NCBI GenBank assembly: GCA_022774505.1
Contig: JALFLW010000028.1
Span: forward strand, 1-32,500
DNA: 32,500 nucleotides
DNA from: Lachnospiraceae bacterium
GTDB lineage: Bacteria > Bacillota > Clostridia > Lachnospirales > Lachnospiraceae
Direction: 5' to 3'
This document shows positions 14,598 through 23,285 of the stretch, in pieces (position 1 is the first letter of the stretch; each line of letters opens with the position of its first letter). Under the pieces are notes generated by a model, which was given only the letters and a program-made list of their open reading frames with translations, made no database searches and was not told the origin of the DNA. The translations under genes were made by a program, and so were the position numbers.

Positions 14598-15326
14598 ATG
14601 CGAACAGTTTTAATAGTGATCTATCTGATATTATATTATATTTTTAGTATACCAGCGTGGTTTGTCGGCTGGATCATAGGAAAGATTGATCCGGATATGA
14701 AACCGAGATATGCTCAGACATTGATCCGCAGAGCATTTAAAGATATCTTGTTTATTGCCGGAGTGAAGGTGACGGTAAAGGGAAGGGAAAATATTCTTCA
14801 AAATGAATCTGCCATGTATACTTTTAATCATAGGAGTTATTTTGATATCCTGGTGGGATATACGACAGGTCCGATGCCTATGGCATTTGTTTCCAAGGAT
14901 GATCTGGCACATGTTCCATTGATCACCAGATGGATGAAAGCGATGAAATGTCTGTTTTTGGATAGAGATGATATTAAAAAAGGTCTGCAGACAATCCTGG
15001 AGGGAATAGAACTGTTAAAATCAGGCCATTCCATCTTTATTGCACCGGAAGGAACCAGAAATCATGGAGAGGAGCTTTTGGAATTTCATCAGGCAAGTTT
15101 CAAGCTGGCAGAGAAATCCCACCGTCCGATTGTTCCGGTTGCCATGAATAATACAGATGATGCATTTGAAAACCATTTTCCATGGATCCACAGTACTCAT
15201 GTGATCGTTGAGTATTGCAAACCGATTTACATGGACGAATTAGAAAAGGCAGAGAAGAAACATGTAGGTGAAAAGGTTCGTCAGATCATTGGAGAGACAG
15301 TAAAGAAAAATGCCGCAGAATTATAG
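14598..15326 (+). CDS. plsC: 1-acyl-sn-glycerol-3-phosphate acyltransferase
   Basis: The enzyme adds the second acyl chain to lysophosphatidic acid to make phosphatidic acid at the inner face of the membrane. The 242-residue protein has a hydrophobic N-terminus (about 4-28), the catalytic NHRSYFD (77-83, the NH-x4-D motif) and the substrate-binding EGTRN at 151-155, followed by IVPVAM. AGGAG overlapping the end of the upstream gene gives tight coupling with the carboxypeptidase. The family is clear; acyl-chain preference is not. Confidence 0.93.
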   Translation: MRTVLIVIYLILYYIFSIPAWFVGWIIGKIDPDMKPRYAQTLIRRAFKDILFIAGVKVTVKGRENILQNESAMYTFNHRSYFDILVGYTTGPMPMAFVSKDDLAHVPLITRWMKAMKCLFLDRDDIKKGLQTILEGIELLKSGHSIFIAPEGTRNHGEELLEFHQASFKLAEKSHRPIVPVAMNNTDDAFENHFPWIHSTHVIVEYCKPIYMDELEKAEKKHVGEKVRQIIGETVKKNAAEL

Positions 15327-15340
15327 ATAGGTATTTTCAA

Positions 15341-15368
15341 TTGACTGAAAATGTGGTATTCTTATGAA
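15341..15368 (+). promoter_or_regulatory. Possible sigma-A promoter of the 177-residue membrane protein gene
   Basis: TTGACT (15341-15346) and TATGAA (15363-15368) are separated by 16 bases and lie about 30 bases before the start codon. The -35 box is good and the -10 box moderate. Confidence 0.35.
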
Positions 15369-15397
15369 CAGTCTGAAGAAAGGTTGGTTTAAAGAAA

Positions 15398-15931
15398 ATG
15401 AATGAATGGATGGTCATACCGGTAGTTGCCGTAAAAGTCTGGCTGATCGTTACGATTGTTTTGATCGTGGCTTTAGTAGCAGGACTGGTAGCATTGAGTA
15501 TTTATGGAAGGAAGCTGCAGAACCGTCAGGAGGAATCGCAGAGACAGCTGCAGGCAGCAGCACAGAATGCGTCATTTCTTGTAATTGATAAAAAGAAAAT
15601 GAAACTTAAGGATTCGGGACTTCCGCAGCTTGTGATCGATCAGACCCCGAAGCGTTTCCGTGGACAGAAGGTGCCGATCGTCAAAGCAAAGATTGGAAAT
15701 CAGATCATGTCACTGATGTGTGATGAAAAGATTTTTGAACAGATTCCCGTGAAAAAATCTGTAAAAGCCCGTGTCAGTGGTATATATATTCTTGAAGTGA
15801 AAGGTCTCAGAACAAATCTTGAGACAGTGTCCAAGAAGCGGTCTTTCCGTTCAAAGATGCAGGACAAGCTGACAACTATGCAGGCAAAAGCGAAGGCGTC
15901 TGTAGAGAATACGGAAAAGAATAAGAAATAG
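15398..15931 (+). CDS. Membrane-anchored protein of unknown function
   Basis: The 177-residue protein has one N-terminal membrane segment (about residues 10-36), a basic polar stretch with many Gln, and a globular part (about 55-140) that starts FLVIDKKKMKLKDSGLPQ. The C-terminus is Lys/Ala-rich and helical. I do not recognise the fold; the middle part looks beta-rich. The arrangement suggests a cytoplasmic domain tethered to the membrane. AAAGG lies upstream of the start. It follows plsC and converges with the DUF1934 gene; a single base separates the two stop codons. Confidence 0.75.
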   Translation: MNEWMVIPVVAVKVWLIVTIVLIVALVAGLVALSIYGRKLQNRQEESQRQLQAAAQNASFLVIDKKKMKLKDSGLPQLVIDQTPKRFRGQKVPIVKAKIGNQIMSLMCDEKIFEQIPVKKSVKARVSGIYILEVKGLRTNLETVSKKRSFRSKMQDKLTTMQAKAKASVENTEKNKK

Positions 15932-15960
15932 ACTATTTTGATCCTCTGATTGAAATAGTC
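15931..15960. repeat. Inverted repeat at the convergent gene ends
   Basis: GACTATTT and AAATAGTC (8 bases each) flank a 14-base loop and cover the stop codons of both convergent genes. It may act as a weak bidirectional terminator, but neither side has a proper T-tract. Confidence 0.5.
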
Positions 15961-16376
15961 ATCCGGCAATCGCTGACCGGATCGCCATTCATATGCAGGC
16001 GGTATGTAAGGTCAACGGTTATCTTCTCCTCACATTCATTGATCTCGAGATGAGAAGTCCTGACGGATATCGGCAGTGGGCCGAGAGGCGTCTGATAGAG
16101 AGTATCATGGGCTGTACCCGGTGAAAAATGCATTTTCATGGGTGCAGCTCCTTTTTTGCTCAAAATCACATTTTCTCTGTCGATCTTGAGCATACAGGGG
16201 ATGGAAACAGGGGTATCAGATCCGCTTTCCATATATTCTTCATAACGGATAATATGCTTTCCCTGAAAAAAAGCATATTTACCCGGTTGTTCCGTCTGAA
16301 TTGTATTTTCTTCCTCGTCAGCCATATGATGACCTGTGATCGACACGATGACATTTTCTTTCATTATAATAACCAT
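15933..16376 (-). CDS. DUF1934 (YwiB-like) protein
   Basis: The 147-residue protein has the length and beta-rich pattern of the DUF1934 family, a small lipocalin-like barrel of unknown function, with conserved elements such as the HFSPGTAHDTLYQTPLGPLP segment and TYRLHMNG near the end. No signal peptide is present. The first ATG is preceded by AGGAAGG at a short distance; a second in-frame ATG four codons later (16364) is also possible. In many Firmicutes the gene is next to argS, which is not the case here. Confidence 0.8.
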   Translation of the reverse strand: MVIIMKENVIVSITGHHMADEEENTIQTEQPGKYAFFQGKHIIRYEEYMESGSDTPVSIPCMLKIDRENVILSKKGAAPMKMHFSPGTAHDTLYQTPLGPLPISVRTSHLEINECEEKITVDLTYRLHMNGDPVSDCRMTISIRGSK

Positions 16377-16415
16377 GACCTTCCTGTTTTGATTGCTTTT
16401 ATTTTAAGGCAATTA

Positions 16416-17180
16416 TCAGGGATTGTCCAGTAAGGCGTCATAAATAGCAGAGTGTATTTCCAGCGAATCATACTCATCCTTGGTAAGAGATTTTCGGAGC
16501 TTATCCTTGGAATCATCCGGTACGACGGCATGGGTTTCGTCAACGAAGCATAAGCTTGGAAAGAGGACGCACCACCAGTTATGACCGGAGGCGGCGCCGA
16601 TACTTACGCAGAGGGCTTCATAATTTCCGGCAGGAAAGCGGAGATCACCATAATCCTTTATCGGAAAATAACGGTTGCCCAGAGTGACTTTGACAGGATA
16701 TGAGAATCCTTCGCGGGTGATGGTATCCTGTGCTTTTTTTTCGATCTCAGGAATCTGGGACAGGATCGTATTTCTTGCCTCCTGTACAGAACGGGAGTCG
16801 GAGAGCTGCTCCTGCAGGCAGTGTATAATAGAATCCCTGACCTGCAGCTTTAGTGCCTGATCTTCTTTGGTATCGCTGTTTGCCACGACATGAAGACGGA
16901 TCACCTGTGAAGCAATATTATGCTGGATCTTTGCGGAATCTTCGGAATGATACAGCAGAGAATCCACCGGGGTGCCAGCTGTTGATGTAATCGCAGAAAT
17001 GCTGTCAGACAGGGTAGTCTCAAAACGGAGAATACGGAGTCCAAGCAGGAGCAGTGTAAACGCCATGGCATATAAAAAAGTCAGTACGAGGATCTTTGGT
17101 GACAGTATAGTAGGAAGCTGCTCCAGCAATACAAAATGTGTTCTTTTTGCTTTTTTAATATTTTTTGATATATGATACAT
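16416..17180 (-). CDS. spoIIR: Stage II sporulation protein R
   Basis: SpoIIR is made in the forespore under sigma-F and secreted into the intermembrane space, where it activates the SpoIIGA protease that processes pro-sigma-E in the mother cell. The 254-residue protein has a basic N-terminus, one membrane segment (about 30-50) and the family core with IRLHVVANSDTKEDQALKLQ, then YPVKVTLGNRYFPIKDYGD and GHNWWCVLFPSLCF. The ATG at 17180 follows AAAGGAA; an upstream in-frame TTG at 17192 is too near that site. A sigma-F-like promoter lies upstream. The gene is good evidence that the organism forms spores. Confidence 0.93.
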   Translation of the reverse strand: MYHISKNIKKAKRTHFVLLEQLPTILSPKILVLTFLYAMAFTLLLLGLRILRFETTLSDSISAITSTAGTPVDSLLYHSEDSAKIQHNIASQVIRLHVVANSDTKEDQALKLQVRDSIIHCLQEQLSDSRSVQEARNTILSQIPEIEKKAQDTITREGFSYPVKVTLGNRYFPIKDYGDLRFPAGNYEALCVSIGAASGHNWWCVLFPSLCFVDETHAVVPDDSKDKLRKSLTKDEYDSLEIHSAIYDALLDNP

Positions 17181-17224
17181 AAATAGATACAATTCCTTTC
17201 GATAATTTATTTGTCGACAGAAAG

Positions 17225-17252
17225 ATTCTTGCCGGAATGACGAAAAATATAC
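17225..17252 (-). promoter_or_regulatory. Sigma-F-like promoter of spoIIR
   Basis: On the minus strand GTATA (17252-17248), 14 bases, and GGCAAGAAT (17233-17225) match the known sigma-F consensus GYWTA and GGnnAnAnT at every defined position; the usual spacer is about 15. The start codon is 45 bases downstream. The known sigma-F control of spoIIR makes this match credible. Confidence 0.6.
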
Positions 17253-17312
17253 AGGGAGATTCTTATGAATTTATGAAATACACCTTATAATGATGCAATT
17301 TGGGAAAAAATA

Positions 17313-17321
17313 TGCTATTAT
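17313..17321 (+). promoter_or_regulatory. Predicted extended -10 promoter of the penicillin-binding protein gene
   Basis: TGCTATTAT (TG-N-TATTAT) lies 29 bases before the chosen start codon. No clear -35 box is seen. Confidence 0.4.
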
Positions 17322-17349
17322 AACCACATTAGAAAGGCGTGATAAAAGA

Positions 17350-19743
17350 ATGAGTTATTCAGAAAGAGGCAGAGAAATGCATAATCCTGCACCGGGACAA
17401 AAGGTTAAGGGAAAACGGATGAAACGCAAGAAAAAGCATCCAAAGCTTCGATTGTTTTTTAAGATACTATTTTTGCTGATCCTGCTGGCGATCCTGACAG
17501 TGGTAGCCCTTTTTTATTTTAAATACGGCAATACCCTGTTGAAGTGGCAGGCAGAAGCCAAGAAGATGATCAAGGAATCATCACCGGATACGTTTAAGAC
17601 CTCAGAGGCAAGCTTTATTTATGACTCAAAGGGAAAGGTTCTGGCAAAGCTTAAAGGAGATCAGGACTCGTATTATCTGGATTTTGATAAGATTCCGCCA
17701 TATGTTAAGCAGGCATTTGTGATCACGGAGGACAGGGATTTTTATGAGCATGCCGGATACGATCCGAAAGCACTGGTCAGTGCCGGAGTCACTCTGATGC
17801 GTAATAAGCTGAGGGGAGAGGATGCTACGAGAGGTGCAAGTACCATTACACAGCAGCTTGCCCGTAATATATTTACTGATTATCTGCCGTATACGGATAA
17901 ATCCTACTCACGTAAGATCAAGGAGATCTTTGTGGCTACGGAGATGGAAAAGAAATATACCAAGGATCAGATTCTTGAGTTTTATATCAATAATGTATTT
18001 TTTGCAAACGGATATTATGGTATCGAGGCGGCCAGCAGAGGCTATTTCAGTAAATCAGTCTCTGAGCTGAGCCTTGCGGAGATTGCTTTTATATGTTCAA
18101 TACCAAACAGACCACAGACATATGATCCTTTGGAGCATTTTGATAATACGGTTAAGAGAAAAAATCGTATTCTCGACCAGATGCTGCAGCAAAAGATCAT
18201 TACGGCAGCGGAGTATAGTGATGCGTATTATGCCGATATTGTCATGAATCCGGCCAAGGAGATCAAAAACCAGAATTATATGACAACCTATGCAGTCAGC
18301 TGTGCAACAAAGGCATTGATGCAGAAGCAGGGCTTTAAGTTCCGGTATGAATTTTCTTCGGATGCTGACAGAAAAAGCTATGATGCGGAATATAAGGATA
18401 CCTATGAAGAATGTTACAAATCGCTTCACACGTCGGGATATAATATTTATACCAGCTTAAACCGCCGGATCCAGAAAAAACTGCAGAAAGCGGTCAACGA
18501 CCAGCTGGCAATGTTTACGGAAAAGAAAAAGGGTGTTTATACTCTTCAGGGAGCGGCAACCTGCATCAACAATGAGACGGGTAAGGTCGTTGCGATCATT
18601 GGAGGACGTAAGCAGAAATCCACAAATGGATATACGATCAACCGTGGATTCCAGACATATAGACAGCCGGGAAGCTGTTTTAAACCATTGGCGGTATATG
18701 CACCGGCATTAGAAAGGGGCTATACGGCAAACTCCATCGTGGACGATTCTTATTTTAAGGGAGGACCACATAACTCCGGTAACAGTTATCTCGGAAAGAT
18801 ACCACTTCGTACAGCGGTGGAGAAATCCAAAAATGTCGTTGCATGGAGACTGTTTCAGGAGATGACACCTTCCGTGGGACTCAGCTATGTTAAGAAAATG
18901 AATTTTTCAAAGATAGTGGACAGTGATTATGTTCCTGCGGCAGCACTGGGTGGATTGACGAATGGAACAAGCACCGTGGAGATGGCATCAGGCTATGCAA
19001 CCCTGGCCAACAACGGAAAGTTCCGTGATCCTACCTGCATCAAAAAAATAACAGATTATGATGGCAATGTAGTTGTCAATATGAATAAACTGACCAAGAA
19101 AAGACAGGTGTATAAACCGGAGGCGGCAGCTGCCATGACAGATATCCTCAAGGGTGTCCTGATTCGTGGTACAGCGGCAGGCAAACAGCTTAGCAATATG
19201 GCATGTGCAGGAAAAACAGGTACCACAAATGATAAAAAGGATGGATGGTTCTGTGGATATACACCGTATTATTCTACGGCTGTATGGGTAGGATATGATT
19301 CGCCAAAGCCACTAAGCAACCTGTATGGAAGTACCTATCCGCTGTCTATCTGGTATCAATTTATGCAGGATCTGCATAATGGCATGGAATATGCTGATTT
19401 TGAGTATGAAACAGATTCTTCGGATGGAAGCAGCAGTGGAAGCACGTATTCCAGAAATGACTTTGATCCTACAAACGCACCGGTGGAAACCATTGATCCA
19501 AGTGCAACAAAGACGGAAAAAGAAGAGATTGGCGATAAGCCGGCCAAGACCATTGCTCCGGATAAGGACACAGCGGGAAATCAGACGAAGCCGGACAACG
19601 GCGGTCAGGATACAGGTGATCAGGGCCAGACAGGGGCTGCTACATCGAAACCGCAGACGAAACCACAGAAACCTTCTCAGGATGAAAATTATGATGATGT
19701 GGGAGAGGAAACAACTCTGGAGGACGTAGACGGAGCACAGTAA
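17350..19743 (+). CDS. Bifunctional penicillin-binding protein 1A (transglycosylase/transpeptidase)
   Basis: This class A PBP polymerises glycan strands and cross-links the stem peptides outside the membrane. The 797-residue protein has a basic cytoplasmic N-terminus, a membrane anchor (about 33-58), a GT51 glycosyltransferase domain with catalytic Glu127 in TEDRDFYEH, RGASTITQQLARN and NNVFFANGYYGIEAASRGYF, and a transpeptidase domain with the nucleophile Ser442 (SCFK), SKN at 493-495 and KTGT at 622-625. The last 110 residues or so are low-complexity (Thr, Pro, Lys, Asp, Gly). The ATG at 17350 follows AGAAAGGCG. An upstream in-frame ATG at 17290 lies before the predicted promoter box. Next comes a YdcF-like gene that also belongs to the envelope. 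Confidence 0.95.
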   Translation: MSYSERGREMHNPAPGQKVKGKRMKRKKKHPKLRLFFKILFLLILLAILTVVALFYFKYGNTLLKWQAEAKKMIKESSPDTFKTSEASFIYDSKGKVLAKLKGDQDSYYLDFDKIPPYVKQAFVITEDRDFYEHAGYDPKALVSAGVTLMRNKLRGEDATRGASTITQQLARNIFTDYLPYTDKSYSRKIKEIFVATEMEKKYTKDQILEFYINNVFFANGYYGIEAASRGYFSKSVSELSLAEIAFICSIPNRPQTYDPLEHFDNTVKRKNRILDQMLQQKIITAAEYSDAYYADIVMNPAKEIKNQNYMTTYAVSCATKALMQKQGFKFRYEFSSDADRKSYDAEYKDTYEECYKSLHTSGYNIYTSLNRRIQKKLQKAVNDQLAMFTEKKKGVYTLQGAATCINNETGKVVAIIGGRKQKSTNGYTINRGFQTYRQPGSCFKPLAVYAPALERGYTANSIVDDSYFKGGPHNSGNSYLGKIPLRTAVEKSKNVVAWRLFQEMTPSVGLSYVKKMNFSKIVDSDYVPAAALGGLTNGTSTVEMASGYATLANNGKFRDPTCIKKITDYDGNVVVNMNKLTKKRQVYKPEAAAAMTDILKGVLIRGTAAGKQLSNMACAGKTGTTNDKKDGWFCGYTPYYSTAVWVGYDSPKPLSNLYGSTYPLSIWYQFMQDLHNGMEYADFEYETDSSDGSSSGSTYSRNDFDPTNAPVETIDPSATKTEKEEIGDKPAKTIAPDKDTAGNQTKPDNGGQDTGDQGQTGAATSKPQTKPQKPSQDENYDDVGEETTLEDVDGAQ

Positions 19744-19760
19744 AGGGGGCACAGGCTTCC

Positions 19761-20525
19761 ATGAAAAGGAAAAATTATGGAATGATCTTATTGGCACTTT
19801 TGGCAGCTGTATTTATAGGATATTTTGTACTATATATATCTTTGGTGGATGCGACGAATAAGTTTACATGGTTCTGGCTGTTGGCAGGGATTGCCATTCT
19901 TGGCTGGGATGGAATATTGGTGTGGATGAATGTCCATGGACAGCATTTTCCGGTCTGGTTTCGGAATACAGTAATGACTGTATGTGGTCTTGGATTACTG
20001 CTTTTTGTGATCATAGAGGGGATTATTATTGGAAATGGCAGGAGCATGCCTGATACGGGGGCAGATTATGTCATCGTTCTTGGTGCACGGGTCAGAGGGG
20101 TGAAACCGTCCTATAATTTGAAAAAACGATTAGAAAAAGCATATGATTATCTGAAACAAAATCCGGATACCAGAGTGGTTCTGTCGGGAGGCCGGGGGCC
20201 GGGAGAAGACATAAGTGAGGCCGAGGCAATGCGGAATTATCTGACAGAGCGTGGCATAGATGATGACCGGATGCTCCTCGAGGATGCTTCCGTCAATACA
20301 GATCAAAATTTGGAATACAGCATGAAAAAGCTGTCATCCAAAAATGCAAAGGTTGTCATTGTAAGCAATCAGTTTCATATATACCGTGCATTGAGGATTG
20401 CCCGCAAAAAGGGACTGTCACAGGTACAGGGGCTTGGTTCTGCAGTGAAATGGTATACAGCACCAAATATGTATGTCAGAGAGGCCTTTGCTGTACTCAA
20501 ATATGTTCTCTGTCGTCAAATATAA
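19761..20525 (+). CDS. YdcF/ElyC-like DUF218 membrane protein
   Basis: The 254-residue protein has three hydrophobic segments in its first 95 residues, followed by a Rossmann-like DUF218 domain with ADYVIVLGARVRG, VVLSGGRGPGEDISEAEAM, ASVNTDQNLEYS and IVSNQFHIYRALRIA. Family members such as SanA and ElyC in E. coli affect envelope integrity and lipid-carrier use; the chemical role is not established. AAAGGGGG 11 bases before the ATG is the ribosome binding site. It lies 17 bases after the penicillin-binding protein gene and is probably cotranscribed. Confidence 0.88.
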   Translation: MKRKNYGMILLALLAAVFIGYFVLYISLVDATNKFTWFWLLAGIAILGWDGILVWMNVHGQHFPVWFRNTVMTVCGLGLLLFVIIEGIIIGNGRSMPDTGADYVIVLGARVRGVKPSYNLKKRLEKAYDYLKQNPDTRVVLSGGRGPGEDISEAEAMRNYLTERGIDDDRMLLEDASVNTDQNLEYSMKKLSSKNAKVVIVSNQFHIYRALRIARKKGLSQVQGLGSAVKWYTAPNMYVREAFAVLKYVLCRQI

Positions 20526-20560
20526 AATAGGAGACCCGCAAAGGGGCGGGATAGGATACA

Positions 20561-21268
20561 ATGGATGATTTTAAACAGGGGATGCGGGACGGCATCCCCA
20601 TTGCTATGGGATATGTACCGGTAAGCTTTACGTTTGGCCTTATGGCAGTGTCTGTGGGAATGACCTGGTGGCAGGCGTTGTTGATCTCAGTGACAAACCT
20701 CACCTCGGCCGGACAGTTTGCAGGATTGGATATTATGGCTGCCGGTGGGGCATATATGGAGATGGCATTGACCGAATTTATTATTAATCTCCGGTATGCC
20801 CTGATGTCTCTTTCACTGTCCCAGAAGTTGGATAGTTCCATGACATTGGCACATCGGTTTGCTATCAGTTATGGCATTACGGATGAGATATTTGGAGTGG
20901 CTTCCAGCCGGAACAGCGAGGTGGGAAGAAGATACCTTTATGGGTTGATTGCAGTTCCGTTTCTGGGATGGCAGACAGGGACTCTTTTCGGTGCATTACT
21001 GGGAGGAGTACTTCCGCAGATGGTAAGCGATGCCCTGGGGATCGCCATTTATGGAATGTTTCTGGCTATTATCATACCGCAGGCAAGGGAGGATGGAGCC
21101 TGCCTGAAGGTGATCCTGCTGGCAGTGATCCTGAGTTGTGGATTTCATTGGATTCCGGTGCTGCAAAAGATATCATCGGGATTTGTGATCATAATCTGTG
21201 CCGTAGCAGCTTCTGCTCTCGGAGCATGGCTGTATCCGTTAGAGAATACAAAAGAGGAGAATGAGTAA
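20561..21268 (+). CDS. azlC: AzlC family branched-chain amino acid exporter, large subunit
   Basis: The 235-residue protein has about six membrane segments and the family start FKQGMRDGIPIAMGYVPVSFTFGLMA, followed by NLTSAGQFAG. With AzlD it forms an exporter for branched-chain amino acids or related compounds (BrnFE type). Its stop codon overlaps the start of azlD by one base (TAATG), so translation is coupled. A small hairpin (CCCGC/GCGGG at 20535-20550) lies just before the ribosome binding site and may affect initiation. Substrate is inferred from the family. Confidence 0.93.
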   Translation: MDDFKQGMRDGIPIAMGYVPVSFTFGLMAVSVGMTWWQALLISVTNLTSAGQFAGLDIMAAGGAYMEMALTEFIINLRYALMSLSLSQKLDSSMTLAHRFAISYGITDEIFGVASSRNSEVGRRYLYGLIAVPFLGWQTGTLFGALLGGVLPQMVSDALGIAIYGMFLAIIIPQAREDGACLKVILLAVILSCGFHWIPVLQKISSGFVIIICAVAASALGAWLYPLENTKEENE

Positions 21269-21585
21269 TGCAGGGAATGGAATTTGTAATATATTTACTG
21301 ATATGTGCGGGAGTGACATATCTTATCAGAATGATTCCTTTTGTATTATGCAGAGGAAAGCTGGAAAACCGGTTTATCCGTTCCTTTCTGTTTTATGTAC
21401 CCTATGCGGTGCTTGGTTCAATGACATTTCCGGCTATATTTACTTCCACAGGCTCTGTATTCTCCGGATGTGCAGGTACAGTGACAGCATTGATACTGGC
21501 TTTTCATCGAAAAGGTCTGATGACAGTAGCGGTGGGAGCATGTATCGCTGCATTTGCTGCGGAGGTGCTGCAGGCAATACTGTAA
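21268..21585 (+). CDS. azlD: AzlD family branched-chain amino acid exporter, small subunit
   Basis: The 105-residue hydrophobic protein has about four membrane segments and the family elements GVTYLIRMIPFVL and FLFYVPYAVLGSMTFPAIF. It works with AzlC, whose gene it overlaps by one base. Length and position are as usual for the pair. Confidence 0.92.
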   Translation: MQGMEFVIYLLICAGVTYLIRMIPFVLCRGKLENRFIRSFLFYVPYAVLGSMTFPAIFTSTGSVFSGCAGTVTALILAFHRKGLMTVAVGACIAAFAAEVLQAIL

Positions 21586-21606
21586 AAGAATGGGGGAAGG
21601 ATTTCA

Positions 21607-22581
21607 ATGGCAACATTCAGCCTTTGTATGATTGTAAAGAATGAAGAAAAAGTATTGGGAAGATGTCTGGATTCGCTGGCTGATATTATGGATGAGATCA
21701 TTATTGTAGATACCGGTTCTGACGACAGGACCAGGGAGATCGCAGGGAGATATACGGACAAGATTTATGATTTTGAGTGGATCGGAGATTTTTCGGCAGC
21801 TCGCAATTTTGCTTCTTCAAAGGCATCGGGAGAATATATTTATACAGCAGATGCGGACGAATATCTGGATGAAGAAAACAGGCAAAAGCTTCGGCAGCTC
21901 AAGGAGATCCTGCTGCCGGAGATTGAGCTGGTACAGATGTATTACTGCAGCAGACTGGATGAATATAATACCACGGGCAATTTTGAGAAGGAGCTGCGCC
22001 CAAAGCTTTACAGGCGTTTGCGGCAATTTACGTGGATCGATCCGATTCATGAGACGCTGCGGCTGGATCCGGTAGTATTTGACAGCGAGATAGAAATTAT
22101 CCATGAACCACAGGGGAATCATGCATCTCGTGATCTTAAGGCACTTGCCGGATTGAGAAAGCGTAATATAGCATTGTCTCATAAGCTGCATCATATGTAT
22201 GCAATGGAGCTTTTTATTGCAGGCGATGACGAGGCATTTTTGGAAGCGGAGCAGAGCTTTCTGGAGAGTGCGGAACAGGAAGGAAGAAGTGAGGACGATA
22301 TTCTCGAGGCGGTTTGTGTGCTTGCCCATATTTTCCGCATGAAAGGGGATCTGCGGGGATTTATGACATATGTATTGAGAGGGACTGCGATGGGGGGCTG
22401 CTCTGAACTTTGCTGTGAGATTGCCGGATATTATGAGGCAGAAGGGGAGATTTCGGAGGCTGCCATGTGGTATTATAATGCCGCTTATGAAACGCACAGC
22501 ATATTAAATATTGCATATGAAAATACGATTCCTAAGGCGGCATTGGAACGGCTGGGAATACCGGAGCCAAAAAAGTCATAA
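21607..22581 (+). CDS. Family 2 glycosyltransferase with helical C-terminal domain
   Basis: The 324-residue cytosolic protein begins with the GT2 fold: FSLCMIVKNEEKVLGRCLDS, then IIIVDTGSDDRT and the metal- and nucleotide-sugar-binding ADADEYLD (Asp82 and Asp84). Residues from about 190 are all helical and look like TPR repeats, a design common in clostridial SunS-like or surface glycosyltransferases. The acceptor is unknown; proteins, including S-glycosylated peptides, or surface polysaccharides are possible. No peptide precursor gene lies close by. GGGGGAAGG precedes the ATG. It follows azlD by about 20 bases and may be cotranscribed, although the functions seem unrelated. Confidence 0.85.
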   Translation: MATFSLCMIVKNEEKVLGRCLDSLADIMDEIIIVDTGSDDRTREIAGRYTDKIYDFEWIGDFSAARNFASSKASGEYIYTADADEYLDEENRQKLRQLKEILLPEIELVQMYYCSRLDEYNTTGNFEKELRPKLYRRLRQFTWIDPIHETLRLDPVVFDSEIEIIHEPQGNHASRDLKALAGLRKRNIALSHKLHHMYAMELFIAGDDEAFLEAEQSFLESAEQEGRSEDDILEAVCVLAHIFRMKGDLRGFMTYVLRGTAMGGCSELCCEIAGYYEAEGEISEAAMWYYNAAYETHSILNIAYENTIPKAALERLGIPEPKKS

Positions 22582-22588
22582 AATTCTA

Positions 22589-22618
22589 TTGACTTATAGG
22601 AAACCTCGAATATATAAT
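22589..22618 (+). promoter_or_regulatory. Predicted sigma-A promoter of the O-acetylation operon
   Basis: TTGACT (22589-22594) and a perfect TATAAT (22613-22618) are separated by 18 bases. The site lies directly after the glycosyltransferase gene and 58 bases before the first gene of the operon. Confidence 0.7.
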
Positions 22619-22675
22619 CATATTGGTGCTTTATATTTTTAAGTGCATAAGATAATGATTGAAATGAGGGTTACC

Positions 22676-23254
22676 ATGGTTGCAGAAAAGGAGCGGAGAC
22701 AGCTCTATATACTGCTTGCATGTGCTATGATCGTGCTGGCTGTCTCTATCTGGGCATTTCGAATGGAAATAAAAATAAATAATGACTCCCAAAATGTGGT
22801 GGAGGATCGTAGTCCCAACCGGAACGCTGCGGGGAGTGGGACTGTCCAAAAGGATCATAAAGAGCCGGATATAGATTCATTGGCGAAAGCTGTTCTGAAA
22901 AATGTATCATTTGATACAAAGCTGCAGGAAATGGATGCTTCTGTTACGGAGAGTATGATCAGTACAGCAGCAGATGATACAGAGACGAAGCTGTATATGG
23001 GTGAAGGAACATGTGCGGATGAATTGCTGATCGTGAAGGTTAATGATGAGGGACAGATGGATCAGGAAATACAGAATGTGCAGGCACACCTGGCAGATAT
23101 GCAGCAGTCATTTCAGGATTACCTGCCTAAGGAAGCCAAGAAGATTGATGATGCGGTTATTTTACAAAGCGGAAAGTACATTATCGCTTGTGTGTCAGGG
23201 GATAAGGACACAGCGGGCAGCGTGATAAGAAAGCAGCTAAAAGGCGGAAAATGA
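22676..23254 (+). CDS. DUF4358 protein, membrane-anchored
   Basis: The 192-residue protein has one N-terminal membrane segment (about residues 10-28), a polar linker, and a DUF4358 domain (about 70-192). Visible family features are a Met/Leu-rich helix, LYMGEGTCADELLIVKVND, the region QQSFQDYLPKEAKKIDDAVI and the final KYIIACVSGDKDTA. The domain is extracytoplasmic and its function is unknown. DUF4358 genes often stand next to MBOAT and DHHW genes in Lachnospiraceae, as far as I recall, which is the case here. GAGGG five bases before the ATG at 22676 sets the start; an in-frame ATG at 22643 has no such site. Confidence 0.8.
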   Translation: MVAEKERRQLYILLACAMIVLAVSIWAFRMEIKINNDSQNVVEDRSPNRNAAGSGTVQKDHKEPDIDSLAKAVLKNVSFDTKLQEMDASVTESMISTAADDTETKLYMGEGTCADELLIVKVNDEGQMDQEIQNVQAHLADMQQSFQDYLPKEAKKIDDAVILQSGKYIIACVSGDKDTAGSVIRKQLKGGK

Positions 23255-23285
23255 TAGGATTCATATAATACGTCGGAGGAACGAG

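Noticed and set aside
21607-22581. A glycocin (SunS-type) biosynthesis cluster
   Set aside because: The glycosyltransferase shape would fit, but there is no precursor peptide gene or peptidase-containing ABC transporter nearby, and the C39-like peptidase is far away and not fused to a transporter.
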